A stretch of 64,000 nt of DNA, from positions 1 to 64,000 of the forward strand of contig NZ_JAGGJZ010000004.1 of the NCBI RefSeq assembly GCF_017873235.1. Direction: 5' to 3'. This document shows, piece after piece, positions 34,882 to 47,167 of the stretch. The notes below the pieces were generated by a model. It saw only the letters and a list, made by a program, of their open reading frames with translations, ran no database searches and had not been told where the DNA came from. Position numbers and translations under genes: made by a program. Position 1 is the stretch's first letter; the number at the start of each line of letters is the position of its first letter. Origin of the DNA: Clostridium moniliforme (GTDB lineage Bacteria > Bacillota > Clostridia > Clostridiales > Clostridiaceae).

Positions 34882-37800
34882 TTGTTTGAATTAAATAATT
34901 TTGATGCCATACAAATAGGCTTAGCATCCCCTGAACAAATCAGAGAATGGTCAAGGGGAGAAGTTAAAAAACCAGAAACAATAAATTACAGAACTTTAAA
35001 GCCAGAGAGAGACGGTTTATTCTGTGAAAGAATATTTGGACCAATGAAAGATTGGGAATGTCACTGTGGTAAGTACAAGAGAGTTAGATATAAAGGTATA
35101 GTTTGTGATAGATGTGGAGTTGAAGTTACTAAAGCTAAAGTAAGAAGAGAAAGAATGGGGCATATTGAACTTGCTGCCCCAGTTTCTCACATTTGGTACT
35201 TTAAAGGAATTCCATCAAGAATGGGATTGATACTTGACATGTCACCAAGATCATTAGAGAAAATTTTATATTTTGCTTCATATGTTGTAATTGATCCAAA
35301 AGAAACACCATTATTAAAGAAACAACTTCTTAATGAGAAAGAATATAGAGAAGCAGTAGATAAATATGGTGAAGAAAGTTTCGTTGCAGGAATGGGAGCT
35401 GAAGCTGTTCAAGAACTTTTAGGTGAAATTGACTTAGAAGCTAGTTCAAGAGAATTAAAAGAAGAATTAAAACAAAGTACAGGTCAAAAGAAAGTGAGAA
35501 TAATTAGAAGATTAGAAGTTGTTGAATCATTTAGATCATCAGGAAATGATCCAAAATGGATGATTATAGATGTTATACCTGTAATACCACCAGATTTAAG
35601 ACCTATGGTTCAATTAGATGGTGGAAGATTTGCAACATCAGACTTAAATGACCTTTACAGAAGAGTTATAAATAGAAATAACAGATTAAAGAAACTATTA
35701 GATTTAGGAGCACCTGACATTATAGTTAGAAACGAAAAGAGAATGCTTCAAGAAGCAGTAGATGCTCTTATAGATAATGGTAGAAGAGGAAGAGCTGTTA
35801 CTGGTCCTGGAAACAGACCATTAAAATCTCTTTCAGATATGCTTAAAGGTAAGCAAGGAAGATTTAGACAAAACTTACTTGGTAAGAGAGTTGACTATTC
35901 TGGTAGATCAGTTATCGTTGTTGGGCCAGAATTACAAATGTACCAATGTGGTCTTCCAAAAGAAATGGCTCTTGAATTATTCAAGCCATTTGTAATGAAG
36001 AAATTAGTTCAAGATGGAGTTGCACATAATATAAAAAGTGCAAAGAGAATGGTAGAAAGAGTAATGCCACAAGTATGGGATGTATTAGAACAAGTAATTA
36101 CAGACCATCCAGTATTACTTAACCGTGCCCCTACACTACACAGACTTGGAATTCAAGCTTTCCAACCTGTATTAGTTGAAGGTAGAGCTATTAAACTACA
36201 TCCATTAGTATGTACAGCTTATAATGCAGACTTTGATGGAGACCAAATGGCTGTTCACGTACCATTATCAGTTGAAGCTCAAGCAGAGGCTAGATTCTTA
36301 ATGCTTGCAGCAGGAAACATAATGAAACCATCAGATGGTAAGCCAGTTTGTGTACCTACACAAGATATGGTTCTTGGTTCTTACTATATTACTATGGAAA
36401 GAGAAGGAGCTAAAGGAAGCGGAAAGTATTTCTCATCAAAAGATGAAGCGATAATGGCTTATCAAGTTAAAGAACTAGAAATTCATGCAGATATTTTTGT
36501 AAGAATGTTTAAGGAAATTGACGGAGAAGTTAAATCAGGAATAATAAAAACTACTGTAGGTAAAATAATATTCAATGAATCAATTCCTCAAGATTTAGGA
36601 TTTGTTGATAGAAGCAATCCAGATGATTTATTTAAATTAGAAGTAGACTTTTTAATAACTAAAAAATCATTAGGAAAGATAATAGATAAGTGTTACATGA
36701 AACATGGACCAACACAAACTTCTATAATGCTAGACAAAATTAAAGCTACAGGATATCATTACTCTTCAATTGGAGCTGTTACAGTTTCAGCTTCAGATAT
36801 GATAGTACCTGATGCTAAATATGATCTATTAAAAGATGCTGATGAAACAGTAGAAAAGATAGAGAAAATGTACAAAAGAGGTTTCATATCAGAAGATGAA
36901 AGATATGAAAGAGTTATAGAAAAATGGACTAAGACAACAGAAGATGTTGCTAATGCACTAATGGATAGCTTGGATAAATGGAATCCAATATTCATGATGG
37001 CTGACTCTGGAGCCAGAGGTTCTAAGTCACAAATTAAGCAATTAGCTGGTATGAGAGGACTTATGGCTAGTCCATCAGGTAAAATCCTTGAGTTACCAAT
37101 TAGAGCATCATTTAGAGAAGGTCTTGATGTGTTAGAGTACTTTATTTCAACTCACGGAGCTAGAAAAGGTAATGCTGATACAGCTCTTAAGACAGCTGAC
37201 TCAGGATACTTAACAAGAAGACTTGTTGATGTATCACAAGATGTTATTGTTAGAGAAGAAGATTGTGGAACTGATGAAGGTATAGTTGTTAGTGAAATAA
37301 GAGAAGGTAGCGAAATAATTGAAGAATTAAAAGAAAGATTAACTGGAAGATATGCAGCAGAAGATGTTCTTCATCCTGAAACAGGTGAAATATTAGTTTC
37401 AAAGAACGAATATATGGATGGAGAATTAGCTGAAAAGATTAGCGATGCTGGAGTTAAGAAAGTTAAGATTAGATCAGCCTTCACATGTGGATGTAAGATT
37501 GGTGTTTGTGCTAAATGTTATGGTATGAACATGGCAACAGCTCAAAAGATTAATATTGGTGAAGCTGTTGGTATAATAGCTGCACAATCAATTGGAGAGC
37601 CTGGTACTCAGCTTACAATGAGAACATTCCATACTGGTGGTGTTGCATCAGCAGGGGATATAACTCAAGGTCTTCCTAGAGTTGAAGAATTATTTGAAGC
37701 TAGAAAACCAAAGGGACTTGCAATTGTAAGTGAAATAGATGGTACTGTAAGAGTAGAAGAAACTAAGAAGAAGAGAATTGTTCATGTAATGGGAGCAGAT

Positions 37801-38418
37801 GGAGAAGAAATAAGTTATGATATTCCATTTGGATCAAGAGTTAAAGTTTCAAATGATGATTACATTGAAGCTGGAGATGAGATTACAGAAGGTTCAGTAA
37901 ATCCTCATGATATAATGGCCATTAAAGGTGTTGATGGAGCTAGAAGATATCTTTTATCAGAAGTTCAAAAAGTTTATAGACTACAAGGTGTTGATATCAA
38001 TGATAAGCACTTAGAAGTAGTTATTAAGCAAATGACTAGAAAAGTAAAAGTTACTGAATCAGGTGATACAAATCTTTTACCAGGTACTACAATAGATATG
38101 TTTGACTTTAATAGTGAAAATGATAGAGTAAGAGAATTTGGTGGTGAAGAAGCTAAAGGAGATCAAGTATTACTTGGTATTACTAAAGCAGCTCTTGCTA
38201 CTGATAGTTTCTTATCAGCAGCATCATTCCAAGAAACTACAAGAGTTCTTACAGAAGCAGCAATTAAAGGAAAAGTTGATCCATTAGTAGGATTAAAAGA
38301 AAATGTTATAATAGGTAAATTAATACCAGCTGGAACTGGAATGATGAAATACAGATCAGCAAGACTAGATATTGAAGATAATAAAATTGAAGATAATATA
38401 ATAGGAAATGCTGAATAA
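34882..38418 (+). CDS. rpoC: DNA-directed RNA polymerase subunit beta'
   Basis: The largest core subunit, carrying the active-site Mg2+. The protein starts at TTG ([14 protein letters not shown] read as MFELNN...) with AGGGAGG seven bases upstream; the earlier TTG at 34864 overlaps no usable site. The 1178-residue protein has the N-terminal zinc finger ([20 protein letters not shown]), the catalytic [10 protein letters not shown] loop, and the second zinc site ([13 protein letters not shown]). Co-transcribed with rpoB. Confidence 0.98.
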   Translation: MFELNNFDAIQIGLASPEQIREWSRGEVKKPETINYRTLKPERDGLFCERIFGPMKDWECHCGKYKRVRYKGIVCDRCGVEVTKAKVRRERMGHIELAAPVSHIWYFKGIPSRMGLILDMSPRSLEKILYFASYVVIDPKETPLLKKQLLNEKEYREAVDKYGEESFVAGMGAEAVQELLGEIDLEASSRELKEELKQSTGQKKVRIIRRLEVVESFRSSGNDPKWMIIDVIPVIPPDLRPMVQLDGGRFATSDLNDLYRRVINRNNRLKKLLDLGAPDIIVRNEKRMLQEAVDALIDNGRRGRAVTGPGNRPLKSLSDMLKGKQGRFRQNLLGKRVDYSGRSVIVVGPELQMYQCGLPKEMALELFKPFVMKKLVQDGVAHNIKSAKRMVERVMPQVWDVLEQVITDHPVLLNRAPTLHRLGIQAFQPVLVEGRAIKLHPLVCTAYNADFDGDQMAVHVPLSVEAQAEARFLMLAAGNIMKPSDGKPVCVPTQDMVLGSYYITMEREGAKGSGKYFSSKDEAIMAYQVKELEIHADIFVRMFKEIDGEVKSGIIKTTVGKIIFNESIPQDLGFVDRSNPDDLFKLEVDFLITKKSLGKIIDKCYMKHGPTQTSIMLDKIKATGYHYSSIGAVTVSASDMIVPDAKYDLLKDADETVEKIEKMYKRGFISEDERYERVIEKWTKTTEDVANALMDSLDKWNPIFMMADSGARGSKSQIKQLAGMRGLMASPSGKILELPIRASFREGLDVLEYFISTHGARKGNADTALKTADSGYLTRRLVDVSQDVIVREEDCGTDEGIVVSEIREGSEIIEELKERLTGRYAAEDVLHPETGEILVSKNEYMDGELAEKISDAGVKKVKIRSAFTCGCKIGVCAKCYGMNMATAQKINIGEAVGIIAAQSIGEPGTQLTMRTFHTGGVASAGDITQGLPRVEELFEARKPKGLAIVSEIDGTVRVEETKKKRIVHVMGADGEEISYDIPFGSRVKVSNDDYIEAGDEITEGSVNPHDIMAIKGVDGARRYLLSEVQKVYRLQGVDINDKHLEVVIKQMTRKVKVTESGDTNLLPGTTIDMFDFNSENDRVREFGGEEAKGDQVLLGITKAALATDSFLSAASFQETTRVLTEAAIKGKVDPLVGLKENVIIGKLIPAGTGMMKYRSARLDIEDNKIEDNIIGNAE

Positions 38419-38430
38419 AAATTAATTTTA

Positions 38431-38459
38431 TTGACATGTGTATTATGAAATGATAAAAT
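38431..38459 (+). promoter_or_regulatory. Promoter of the rpsL-rpsG-fusA operon
   Basis: TTGACA (38431-38436), 17 bases, then TGATAAAAT with the -10 hexamer at 38454-38459. It begins just after the rpoC stop. Confidence 0.85.
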
Positions 38460-38496
38460 ACGTGTTGTGTGTTTAATACAAAATACAACAAAATAA

Positions 38497-38566
38497 TTGT
38501 CTACATTACTTCATGGAGACAAAGTTTTACTTTGTCTCATGAGGTTTTAATATAAAATGTAGTCAA
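38497..38566 (+). promoter_or_regulatory. Two-tier hairpin leader before rpsL
   Basis: The outer stem TTGTCTACATT (38497-38507) pairs with AATGTAGTCAA (38556-38566), with one mismatch. The inner stem GAGACAAAG pairs with CTTTGTCTC (38517-38538) and has a CAT/ATG extension. GAGGTTTTAA follows the inner hairpin, too few U residues for a good terminator. Likely an S12/S7 operon leader; class unknown. Confidence 0.6.
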
Positions 38567-38627
38567 GATAAATTCGTTTTATCTAATAAATTTTTATATA
38601 GATAAATAAAATTCAGGAGGTGAAAGA

Positions 38628-39002
38628 ATGCCAACTATAAGCCAATTAGTTAGAAAAGGAAGAAAAGTTGCTGTGAACCAATCAACAGCTCCAGCACTAA
38701 AAAACTGTCCACAAAAAAGAGGAGTATGTACAGTTGTTAAAACATCAACTCCTAAAAAGCCTAACTCAGCCCTAAGAAAGGTTGCCAGAGTAAGACTTAC
38801 AAACGGATATGAAGTTACTGCATACATTGGTGGTGTAGGACACAACTTACAAGAGCACAGTGTTGTTCTTATAAGAGGTGGAAGAGTAAAAGACCTTCCT
38901 GGGGTTAGATACCATATCGTAAGAGGAGCACTTGACTGTGCTGGTGTAGCTAACAGAATGCAAGGAAGATCAAAGTACGGTGCTAAGAGACCTAAGAAGT
39001 AG
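38628..39002 (+). CDS. rpsL: 30S ribosomal protein S12
   Basis: A decoding-centre protein. At 124 residues it starts [13 protein letters not shown] and carries [19 protein letters not shown] and [13 protein letters not shown]. The lysines in these motifs, the common streptomycin-resistance positions, are wild-type. RBS AGGAGGTG is seven bases upstream. The L7Ae-type gene often found between rpoC and rpsL in Firmicutes is absent here. Confidence 0.98.
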   Translation: MPTISQLVRKGRKVAVNQSTAPALKNCPQKRGVCTVVKTSTPKKPNSALRKVARVRLTNGYEVTAYIGGVGHNLQEHSVVLIRGGRVKDLPGVRYHIVRGALDCAGVANRMQGRSKYGAKRPKK

Positions 39003-39128
39003 GATTTCTTAAATTAATTTAGTGCTTATCTTCAAAATTTACGTAGATTTATGAATTAAGTTTATATAGATGATGAGAAAAGCACTTTGCGACATATAAA
39101 TGTCGAGTACCGATGAACTTAAATTTAA

Positions 39129-39620
<492 letters not shown>

Positions 39621-39624
39621 TTTC

Positions 39625-39656
39625 AAGACTGTTTTGGCTTCAGCCAAAACAGTCTT
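39625..39656 (+). other. Perfect 14-bp hairpin between rpsG and fusA
   Basis: AAGACTGTTTTGGC and GCCAAAACAGTCTT with a TTCA loop: a very stable stem with a poor U-tail (GTTGAATTT follows). It may attenuate readthrough into fusA or act as a processing or stability element. Confidence 0.75.
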
Positions 39657-39694
39657 GTTGAATTTAAAATTACTCATTGAGAGGAGGAATTATT

Positions 39695-41767
39695 GTGTCA
39701 AGAGAATTTCCTTTAGAAAAATTTCGTAATATAGGAATAATGGCTCATATAGATGCTGGTAAAACAACAACTACTGAGCGTATTTTATTCTACACTGGTA
39801 GAACACATAAAATCGGAGAAACACATGATGGTGCTTCACAAATGGACTGGATGGCGCAAGAGCAAGAAAGAGGTATAACTATCACTTCTGCTGCTACATT
39901 CTGTAAGTGGAAGGGATATGCAATTAATATAATTGATACTCCTGGACACGTAGATTTCACTGTTGAGGTTGAAAGATCATTAAGATGTCTAGATAGTGCT
40001 ATCACTGTATTAGATGCTAAGAGTGGTGTTGAACCACAAACTGAAACTGTTTGGACACAAGCAGATAATTATGGAGTACCAAGAGCAATCTATGTAAATA
40101 AGATGGATGCTACTGGAGCAGACTTCTATGCTTGTATTAATTCAGTTAGAGATAGATTAAAAGCTAATGCTGTAGCTATCCAAATACCAATAGGAGCAGA
40201 AGAAAATTTCGTAGGTATGATAGACCTTATGGAAAATGTAGCTCTTATTCATAAAGACGACTTAGGAAAAGACATAGAAAGAGGGGAAATCCCAGCTGAA
40301 TTAAAAGATAAGGCAGAAGAATACAGAAACCTTATGATTGAAGCAATAGCAGAAACTGATGAAGAGTTAATGATGAAATACCTAGATGGTGAAGAGTTAA
40401 CTAAAGAAGAATTAAAGGCAGCTTTAAGAAAAGCTACTATTAATAATGAAATAGTTCCTGTAATTTGTGGTTCATCATACAAAAATAAAGGTGTTCAAGA
40501 AATGATCGACTTAGTTGTTGATTACTTACCATCACCAATAGATATCCCACCAGTTAAAGGTGTAGATGTAGATGATCCAGAAGTAGTATTAGAAAGAGAA
40601 GCAAGTGATGATGCTCCAATGTCAGCATTAGCATTTAAAATAGCTACTGATCCATTCGTAGGAAGACTTGCATTTACAAGAGTTTACTCAGGAATAATGG
40701 AAAGTGGTACTTATGTTCTTAACTCTACTAAGGGTAAGAAAGAAAGAATCGGAAGATTAGTTAAGATGCATGCTAATTCAAGACAAGAAATCAGTGAATT
40801 AAGAGCTGGTGATTTAGGTGCTATAGTTGGATTAAAGAATACAACAACTGGAGATACTTTATGTGATGAAGCACATCCAATTATACTTGAAAGTATGGAA
40901 TTCCCAGAACCAGTTATTTCAATCGCTATAGAGCCAAAGACTAAGGCAGGTCAAGAAAAGATGGGTATAGCTTTAGCTAAGTTAGCAGAAGAAGATCCAA
41001 CTTTCAAGACTTGGACTAACCAAGAAACAGGTCAAACAATTATCGCTGGTATGGGTGAATTACACTTAGATATCATTGTTGATAGATTACAAAGAGAATT
41101 CAAAGTTGAATGTAACGTAGGAGCTCCACAAGTTGCTTACAAAGAAACTATCAAGAAAGCTGTTAAAGCTGAAGGTAAGTTTGTAAGACAATCAGGTGGT
41201 AGAGGACAATACGGACATTGTTGGATAGAAATGATGCCAACAGATGGAGAATATGAATTCGAAAATGCTATAGTTGGAGGAGCTATTCCAAGAGAATATG
41301 TTCCAGCTGTAGATGCAGGTATCCAAGAAGCTGCTGAAAGCGGTGTTATTGCTGGATTCCCAACTATAAACTTTAAAGTAAAATGTTTCGATGGTTCATA
41401 CCATGATGTCGATTCATCAGAAATGGCATTCAAGATTGCTGGATCAATGGCATTTAAGAACGCTATGAAGAAAGCAGATCCTACATTACTTGAACCTTCA
41501 ATGAAGGTAGAAGTAGTTGTACCAGAAGAGTACATGGGAGATGTAATGGGTGATATTAACTCAAGAAGAGGTAGAATTGAAGGTATGGAACAAAGAAATG
41601 GTCGTCAAGTTATTAGAGCATTTGTACCACTATCAGAAATGTTCGGATATGCAACTACATTAAGATCAAGAACACAAGGTAGAGGAACTTATGTAATGTC
41701 ATTTGACCATTATGAAGAAGTACCAAAGAGCATTCAAGAAGAAATAGCTGGTAAGAAAGCTAAATAG
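39695..41767 (+). CDS. fusA: Elongation factor G
   Basis: The translocation GTPase of the ribosome. The 690-residue product starts at GTG with GAGGAGG upstream; the open frame extends six codons further, but the GTG has the correct spacing. It has G1 [17 protein letters not shown]2 RGITITSA, G3 [18 protein letters not shown], and domains II-V ending in [16 protein letters not shown]. Domains and length are normal. The tuf gene follows. Confidence 0.98.
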   Translation: MSREFPLEKFRNIGIMAHIDAGKTTTTERILFYTGRTHKIGETHDGASQMDWMAQEQERGITITSAATFCKWKGYAINIIDTPGHVDFTVEVERSLRCLDSAITVLDAKSGVEPQTETVWTQADNYGVPRAIYVNKMDATGADFYACINSVRDRLKANAVAIQIPIGAEENFVGMIDLMENVALIHKDDLGKDIERGEIPAELKDKAEEYRNLMIEAIAETDEELMMKYLDGEELTKEELKAALRKATINNEIVPVICGSSYKNKGVQEMIDLVVDYLPSPIDIPPVKGVDVDDPEVVLEREASDDAPMSALAFKIATDPFVGRLAFTRVYSGIMESGTYVLNSTKGKKERIGRLVKMHANSRQEISELRAGDLGAIVGLKNTTTGDTLCDEAHPIILESMEFPEPVISIAIEPKTKAGQEKMGIALAKLAEEDPTFKTWTNQETGQTIIAGMGELHLDIIVDRLQREFKVECNVGAPQVAYKETIKKAVKAEGKFVRQSGGRGQYGHCWIEMMPTDGEYEFENAIVGGAIPREYVPAVDAGIQEAAESGVIAGFPTINFKVKCFDGSYHDVDSSEMAFKIAGSMAFKNAMKKADPTLLEPSMKVEVVVPEEYMGDVMGDINSRRGRIEGMEQRNGRQVIRAFVPLSEMFGYATTLRSRTQGRGTYVMSFDHYEEVPKSIQEEIAGKKAK

Positions 41768-41790
41768 TTTCTTAATTAAAATAGTAAATT

Positions 41791-41837
41791 AGAGAGAGTT
41801 ACAATTGATATATTTATTAATTGTAGTTCTTCTCTCA
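41791..41837 (+). other. Imperfect hairpin between fusA and tuf copy 2
   Basis: GAGAGAG...ACAATT pairs with AATTGT...CTCTC with a bulge on the right arm. It is followed by AATTAAATAG, so it lacks a U-tail; probably a processing or attenuation hairpin. Confidence 0.4.
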
Positions 41838-41915
41838 ATTAAATAGATTGAAAATATTTTAAATATTATATTGTTTAAAATATTTCATACCAAGTTTTAG
41901 ATAGATATATATCGG

Positions 41916-41921
41916 TATAAT
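41916..41921 (+). promoter_or_regulatory. Weak promoter candidate of tuf copy 2
   Basis: TATAAT at 41916-41921 with no good -35. A small inverted repeat, AATGACA-AA-ATGTCATT, lies between it and the ribosome site. Confidence 0.4.
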
Positions 41922-41960
41922 AATGACAAAATGTCATTGTAATGAAGGAGGAATAAAACA

Positions 41961-43154
41961 ATGTCAAAAGCAAAATTCGAAAGAAGTAAACCACACGTTA
42001 ACATTGGAACAATAGGTCACGTAGACCATGGTAAGACAACATTAACAGCAGCTATTACAACAGTATTAGCAAACAAGGGATTCGCTGAATCATTCAAGTA
42101 TGACGAAATTGATAAGGCACCAGAAGAAAAAGAAAGAGGAATCACAATCAACACAGCACACGTTGAGTATGAAACAGATAATAGACACTATGCTCACGTA
42201 GACTGCCCAGGACATGCTGACTACGTAAAGAACATGATCACAGGAGCAGCACAAATGGATGGAGCAATCTTAGTTGTATCAGCAGCAGATGGTCCAATGC
42301 CACAAACAAGAGAACATATTCTACTAGCATCAAGAGTTGGAGTTGACTATATCGTAGTATTCTTAAATAAAGCAGATATGGTTGATGATGAAGAATTACT
42401 TGAATTAGTAGAAATGGAAGTAAGAGAGTTATTAAGCGAATACAACTTCCCAGGAGATGATATTCCAGTAATAACAGGATCAGCATTAAAAGCATTAGAA
42501 AACCCAACAGATGAAGAAGCAACAAAATGCATAATGGAATTAATGGATGCAGTAGATAGCTACATTCCAACACCAGAAAGAGCAACAGATAAGCCATTCT
42601 TAATGCCAATCGAAGATGTATTCACAATCACTGGTAGAGGAACAGTTGCAACAGGAAGAGTTGAAAGAGGAGTACTACACATCGGAGACGAAGTAGAAAT
42701 AGTAGGAATCAAAGACGAAACAAAGAAAACAGTTGTAACAGGAATAGAAATGTTCAGAAAGTTATTAGACGAAGCGCAAGCAGGAGATAACATAGGAGCA
42801 TTATTAAGAGGAATTCAAAGAACAGAAATTGAAAGAGGTCAAGTATTGGCAAAACCTGGAACAGTAACACCACACAAGAAGTTCGTAGGTCAAGTATACG
42901 TACTTAAAAAAGAAGAAGGTGGAAGACATACTCCATTCTTTGATGGATACAGACCACAATTCTACTTCAGAACAACTGACGTAACAGGATCAATAAAATT
43001 ACCAGATGGAATGGAAATGGTAATGCCAGGAGACCACATCGACATGAACGTTGAATTAATCACACCAGTAGCAATGGATGAAGGATTAAGATTCGCAATC
43101 AGAGAAGGTGGAAGAACAGTAGGTTCAGGAGTTGTTACTAAGATAGTTGAATAG
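41961..43154 (+). CDS. tuf: Elongation factor Tu, copy 2
   Basis: The protein is identical to the copy at 26029-27222 (397 residues). The reading frames differ at five synonymous sites and the stop (TAG here, TAA there), while the flanks are unrelated beyond the ribosome site AAGGAGGAAT. Such near-identity suggests gene conversion between the copies. It closes the str-like cluster after fusA and ends at a strong terminator. Confidence 0.98.
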   Translation: MSKAKFERSKPHVNIGTIGHVDHGKTTLTAAITTVLANKGFAESFKYDEIDKAPEEKERGITINTAHVEYETDNRHYAHVDCPGHADYVKNMITGAAQMDGAILVVSAADGPMPQTREHILLASRVGVDYIVVFLNKADMVDDEELLELVEMEVRELLSEYNFPGDDIPVITGSALKALENPTDEEATKCIMELMDAVDSYIPTPERATDKPFLMPIEDVFTITGRGTVATGRVERGVLHIGDEVEIVGIKDETKKTVVTGIEMFRKLLDEAQAGDNIGALLRGIQRTEIERGQVLAKPGTVTPHKKFVGQVYVLKKEEGGRHTPFFDGYRPQFYFRTTDVTGSIKLPDGMEMVMPGDHIDMNVELITPVAMDEGLRFAIREGGRTVGSGVVTKIVE

Positions 43155-43178
43155 TAATAATTTTATATAAATTAATTA

Positions 43179-43212
43179 AAGTAGTAAGGGAGACGTCCTT
43201 TACTACTTTTTG
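43179..43212 (+). terminator. Terminator of the rpsL-fusA-tuf operon
   Basis: AAAGTAGTAAGGGA with TCCTTTACTACTTT (one G-U) and T5 tail. Confidence 0.93.
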
Positions 43213-43366
43213 TTTATAGCAATAGAAAAAGTTTACAATAATATTAAGGAAATTACTTTAAAAAAATACTTGATATTTAATTAATTTACTATTAAAATAA
43301 AAAAAGCGAATTAATTCTAACGAAAAAAATTAAAAAAATAATTGTTTAATTATATATAAAATTTAC

Positions 43367-43395
43367 TTGAAAAAGAAAAAAAATCATAGTATAAT
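43367..43395 (+). promoter_or_regulatory. Promoter of the S10-spc-alpha super-operon
   Basis: TTGAAA (43367-43372), 17 bases, TATAAT (43390-43395). The upstream 43213-43366 is very AT-rich, with poly-A and T runs that could serve as an UP element; no gene is seen there. Confidence 0.88.
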
Positions 43396-43401
43396 ATAGA
43401 A

Positions 43402-43597
43402 GTTGTATAGCATGCGGCGATGAATCAAGAGGTTGCCGGACTTCCGGGTAATTCTTGATGAGTATGTCAGGATCTAGAATCCGACGACAGGGATTCTATA
43501 AGTTTTTCTAAAAGTTATGAAACACCAGGAACAGTTTATAGAAGAACCGCTGTTGTGCGTTAGAAGTAAAGCGTACATGAAAAGGAGGGAAACCAAG
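43402..43597 (+). promoter_or_regulatory. S10 operon leader with hairpins
   Basis: About 195 untranslated bases. Stem one is ATCAAGA (43424-43430) with TCTTGAT (43453-43459), enclosing CCGG-ACTT-CCGG. Stem two is TAGAATCC (43475-43482) with GGATTCTA (43491-43498), then TAAGTTTTT, a possible attenuator. In other bacteria L4 controls this leader; the clostridial class is not one I can name. Confidence 0.6.
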
Positions 43598-43906
43598 ATG
43601 TCAAAACAAAAAATAAGAATCAGATTAAAAGCTTTTGATCACACTATATTAGATCAATCAGCAGAAAAAATTGTTGAAACTGCAAAGTCAACAGGAGCTA
43701 AGGTTGCAGGTCCAGTACCACTACCTACTGAAAAAGATGTTGTTACTATATTAAGAGCAGTTCACAAATATAAGGACTCTAGAGAACAATTCGAAATAAG
43801 AACTCACAAGAGACTTATAGATATCGTTAATCCATCACCAAAAACTGTTGATGCATTAATGAGATTAAATCTACCAGCAGGAGTAGATATCGAAATAAAG
43901 CTATAA
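43598..43906 (+). CDS. rpsJ: 30S ribosomal protein S10
   Basis: A small-subunit head protein that is also NusE, a partner of NusB/NusG in antitermination. The 102-residue product starts at [15 protein letters not shown], with AAGGAGGG upstream; the frame is open for 27 further codons into the leader, but those lack a good start site. It has [39 protein letters not shown]. First gene of the super-operon. Confidence 0.97.
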   Translation: MSKQKIRIRLKAFDHTILDQSAEKIVETAKSTGAKVAGPVPLPTEKDVVTILRAVHKYKDSREQFEIRTHKRLIDIVNPSPKTVDALMRLNLPAGVDIEIKL

Positions 43907-43983
43907 TAGCAAAATTATAATAAAGACATTGAACTATTAAGATTGCTTAGCAATCCGCTGATAAGTTTGGGAGGTGTAAATAC

Positions 43984-44613
43984 ATGAAAAAAGCTATAAT
44001 TGGTAAGAAAATAGGAATGACTCAAATTTTTGATGAAAATGGAAAGGTAATTCCAGTAACAGTTGTAGAAGCAGGTCCATGTGTTGTAACTCAAAAGAAA
44101 ACTGTTGAAAAAGACGGTTATGATGCAATACAAGTTGGCTTTGGAGAAGTAAGAGAAAAGTTACTTAATAAGCCAGCAAAGGGACACTTCGCAAAAGCAG
44201 GAGTTTCATTAAGAAGAACTCTTAAAGAATTCAGATTAGAAGATACTAGTGCATATGAAGTAGGTCAAGAAATAAAGGCTGACATATTTGCAGTAGGAGA
44301 TAAAGTAGATGTATCAGGAGTTTCTAAAGGTAAGGGATTCCAAGGTGTTATTAAGAGATGGAACCAACAAAGAGGACCAATGACTCACGGTTCAAAATTC
44401 AAGAGAGCACCAGGTTCAATGGGAGCTGCTTCAGACCCATCAAGAACATTCAAAAACAAGAAGATGCCAGGACATATGGGAGCTGTTAACACTACAGTAT
44501 TAAACTTAGAAGTAGTTAAAGTAATAGCTGATAAGAACCTAATATTAATTAAGGGTGGAATACCAGGTCCAAATAAGAGCAAAGTAGTAATAAGAAATAC
44601 AGTAAAGGCTTAA
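43984..44613 (+). CDS. rplC: 50S ribosomal protein L3
   Basis: An early assembly protein near the peptidyl transferase centre. The 209-residue product starts [16 protein letters not shown] and has the long loop [49 protein letters not shown] (about 115-163) that reaches the centre. RBS GGGAGGTG. It follows rpsJ by 77 bases and precedes rplD. Confidence 0.97.
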   Translation: MKKAIIGKKIGMTQIFDENGKVIPVTVVEAGPCVVTQKKTVEKDGYDAIQVGFGEVREKLLNKPAKGHFAKAGVSLRRTLKEFRLEDTSAYEVGQEIKADIFAVGDKVDVSGVSKGKGFQGVIKRWNQQRGPMTHGSKFKRAPGSMGAASDPSRTFKNKKMPGHMGAVNTTVLNLEVVKVIADKNLILIKGGIPGPNKSKVVIRNTVKA

Positions 44614-44638
44614 TTTCTTAAGGAAAGGAGGAAGCAGG

Positions 44639-45259
44639 ATGCCTACAGTAGGATTATTTAATAAAGAAGGTAAACAAGTTGGAGATTTCCAATTAAACGA
44701 AAATATATTCGCAGTTGAAATAAATGAAAATGCTATGCACCAAGTTGTTGTTGCATTATTAGCAAACAAGAGACAAGGAACTCAATCAGCTAAAACAAGA
44801 GCTGAAGTTAGAGGAGGCGGAATCAAGCCTTGGAGACAAAAAGGAACTGGTAGAGCAAGACAAGGTTCAATCAGAGCTCCACAATGGATCAAAGGTGGTA
44901 TTGTATTCGCACCAAAGCCAAGAGACTATAGAATGGCTATACCAAAGAGTATGAAGAGAGTTGCTATGAGATCAGCTTTATCAACTAAAGTTCAAGACGG
45001 ACAAATGGTTGTTGTTGAAGATTTAGCATTCGATTCAATTAAGACTAAAAATGTAGTTAACATGCTAAAAGCAATGGAAGCAAAGAAGACTTTAATAATA
45101 ACAGCTGAATCAAATGAAGTTGTTTATAAGTCAGCTAGAAACATTGAAGGAGTAGCAGTTATCCCTGCAAACAACATCAACGTTTATGATTTACTTAAGT
45201 TTGAAAAAGTAGTTATGACTAAAGATGCTGTATCAAAGATTGAGGAGGTGTACGCATAA
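44639..45259 (+). CDS. rplD: 50S ribosomal protein L4
   Basis: Lines the exit tunnel near its constriction and, in E. coli, represses its own operon. The 206-residue product has the tunnel loop [32 protein letters not shown] (about 54-85) and the C-terminal domain. RBS AAGGAGG. It ends with a one-base overlap to rplW (TAATG), which suggests coupled translation. Confidence 0.97.
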   Translation: MPTVGLFNKEGKQVGDFQLNENIFAVEINENAMHQVVVALLANKRQGTQSAKTRAEVRGGGIKPWRQKGTGRARQGSIRAPQWIKGGIVFAPKPRDYRMAIPKSMKRVAMRSALSTKVQDGQMVVVEDLAFDSIKTKNVVNMLKAMEAKKTLIITAESNEVVYKSARNIEGVAVIPANNINVYDLLKFEKVVMTKDAVSKIEEVYA

Positions 45260-45552
45260 TGAATTTAACAAGCCATGATATCATAAGAAAGCCTGTTATC
45301 ACTGAAAAGAGTATGGCAGCAATGGCAGAAAATAAGTACACTTTCATAGTTCACATTAGTGCTAATAAATCTCAAATAAAGAGAGCTGTTGAAGAAGTTT
45401 TCAATGTTAAAGTTGAAAATGTAACAACTAGCAGAACTATGGGAAAAACTAAGAGAATGGGCGTACATGTAGGAAAGAGATCTGACTACAAGAAAGCTAT
45501 CGTTACATTAGCTGAAGGTAGCACTATTGAGTTCTTTGAAGGAATGCAATAG
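45259..45552 (+). CDS. rplW: 50S ribosomal protein L23
   Basis: A tunnel-exit protein that docks trigger factor and SRP. The 97-residue product has the typical [16 protein letters not shown] start and the [34 protein letters not shown] loop (about 55-88). Its ATG overlaps the rplD stop by one base, and GAGGAGGTG lies in the end of rplD. Confidence 0.97.
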   Translation: MNLTSHDIIRKPVITEKSMAAMAENKYTFIVHISANKSQIKRAVEEVFNVKVENVTTSRTMGKTKRMGVHVGKRSDYKKAIVTLAEGSTIEFFEGMQ

Positions 45553-45616
45553 ACGTCAATAAGGTGATTTATTGGTGCTTATGCACCAGATAAGCTGAAA
45601 GAAGGAGGGAAATTAA

Positions 45617-46450
45617 ATGGCAGTTAAAAAATTTAGACCTATGACACCATCAAGAAGAAATATGACTATGCCAACATTTGAAGAAATAACTACAGATGCT
45701 CCAGAAAAGTCATTATTAGTTTCTTTAAAGAAAACTGGTGGTAGAAATGCACAAGGTAAAATAACTGTAAGACACCATGGTGGTGGTGCTAAGAGAAAGT
45801 ACAGAATAATTGATTTCAAGAGAAATAAGGATGGTATTGAAGCAAAAGTTGCTACAATAGAATACGATCCAAATAGATCAGCATATATTGCATTAGTTGT
45901 ATACGCAGATGGAGAGAAGAGATACATAATTGCTCCAGCAGGATTAAAAGTTGGTGATAAAATTGTATCAGGACCAGATGCTGATATAAAACCAGGTAAT
46001 ACATTACCATTATTAAACATGCCAGTTGGTACATTTGTACACAATATAGAGTTACAAGTTGGAAAAGGAGCTCAATTAGTAAGAGCTGCTGGTGGATCAG
46101 CACAATTAATGGCTAAAGAAGGTAAGTATGCTACATTAAGACTACCTTCAGGAGAAATGAGATACGTTAGAATAGAATGTAGAGCTACAGTTGGTACTGT
46201 ATCAAATTCAACTAATGAAATTGTTAAACTAGGTAAAGCTGGAAGAAAGAGACACATGGGAATTAGACCTACAGTTAGAGGTTCTGTAATGAACCCTAAT
46301 GATCACCCTCACGGTGGTGGAGAAGGTAAGTCTCCAGTAGGTAGACCAAGTCCAATGACTCCATGGGGTAAACCAGCTCTTGGATACAAGACTAGAAAGA
46401 ATAAGAAATACTCAGATAAACTAATTATCAAGGGTAGAAATAAGAAGTAG
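45617..46450 (+). CDS. rplB: 50S ribosomal protein L2
   Basis: Required for subunit association and peptidyl transferase assembly. The 277-residue product starts [17 protein letters not shown]. It carries [28 protein letters not shown] and the C-terminal [33 protein letters not shown] with the conserved His of the HPHGGGEG motif. RBS AGGAGGG. It lies 64 bases after rplW. Confidence 0.98.
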   Translation: MAVKKFRPMTPSRRNMTMPTFEEITTDAPEKSLLVSLKKTGGRNAQGKITVRHHGGGAKRKYRIIDFKRNKDGIEAKVATIEYDPNRSAYIALVVYADGEKRYIIAPAGLKVGDKIVSGPDADIKPGNTLPLLNMPVGTFVHNIELQVGKGAQLVRAAGGSAQLMAKEGKYATLRLPSGEMRYVRIECRATVGTVSNSTNEIVKLGKAGRKRHMGIRPTVRGSVMNPNDHPHGGGEGKSPVGRPSPMTPWGKPALGYKTRKNKKYSDKLIIKGRNKK

Positions 46451-46512
46451 TTTGAAGAGAATATTAATTCTCTTCAAGGCTAAAGCCTAAGAAATGAAGG
46501 GAGGCAAATATA

Positions 46513-46788
46513 GTGAGTAGATCAATCAAAAAAGGACCTTTCGTCCATGCTGGACTTTTAAAGAAAATAGAAGAAATGAATGCTAATGGTGAGCACAAAG
46601 TTGTTAAGACTTGGTCAAGAAGTTCAACAATTTTTCCTCAAATGATAGGACACACAATAGCTGTTCATGATGGAAGAAAGCATATCCCAGTTTATATTTC
46701 AGAGGATATGGTAGGACACAAACTAGGTGAGTTTTCACTAACTAGAACATACAGAGGACATGATGATAAATCATCAAAAAGAAAGTAG
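46513..46788 (+). CDS. rpsS: 30S ribosomal protein S19
   Basis: A small-subunit head protein that contacts L5 and 23S rRNA across the interface. The 91-residue product starts at GTG ([21 protein letters not shown]). It has [31 protein letters not shown] and [26 protein letters not shown] is upstream. Confidence 0.97.
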   Translation: MSRSIKKGPFVHAGLLKKIEEMNANGEHKVVKTWSRSSTIFPQMIGHTIAVHDGRKHIPVYISEDMVGHKLGEFSLTRTYRGHDDKSSKRK

Positions 46789-46815
46789 TAGAGAGCCTGG
46801 AAAGGAGGATCATAA

Positions 46816-47148
46816 ATGGAAGCTAGAGCTATAGCTAAATATGTAAGAATGTCTCCAATAAAGGTAGGAGCTGTTCTTGATTTAATAAGAGGAAAAGACG
46901 TAAAAGAAGCAAGTGCTATTTTACAATACACTCCAAGAGAAGCTGCAGTGGCAATCAACAAGGTGTTAAAATCAGCTGTTGCAAATGCTGAAAATAATCA
47001 TGGATTAGATGCTGATAGATTATTTGTAGCAGAAGCATATGTAGGTCAAGGTCCTATACTAAAGAGATTTAGACCAATGGATCATGGTAAAGCATTTAGA
47101 ATAAACAAGAGAACAAGTAACATAACACTAGTTGTTAAAGAAAGATAG
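46816..47148 (+). CDS. rplV: 50S ribosomal protein L22
   Basis: Its long hairpin lines the exit tunnel; changes there cause macrolide resistance. The 110-residue product starts [32 protein letters not shown] and has the hairpin [33 protein letters not shown] (about 76-107). RBS AAGGAGG. The following rpsC begins 19 bases after its stop. Confidence 0.97.
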   Translation: MEARAIAKYVRMSPIKVGAVLDLIRGKDVKEASAILQYTPREAAVAINKVLKSAVANAENNHGLDADRLFVAEAYVGQGPILKRFRPMDHGKAFRINKRTSNITLVVKER

Positions 47149-47167
47149 AAGAAGGAGGGAAATCGAA

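Noticed and set aside
41137..41535. 132-codon minus-strand frame in fusA
   Set aside because: Shadow frame; composition follows fusA third-position bias.
43517..43597. N-terminal extension of rpsJ into its leader
   Set aside because: The frame is open but lacks a ribosome site; the ATG at 43598 matches the S10 family start after AAGGAGGG.
45613..46044. 143-codon minus-strand frame over rplB
   Set aside because: Antisense shadow of L2 codons; no ribosome site and no family match.
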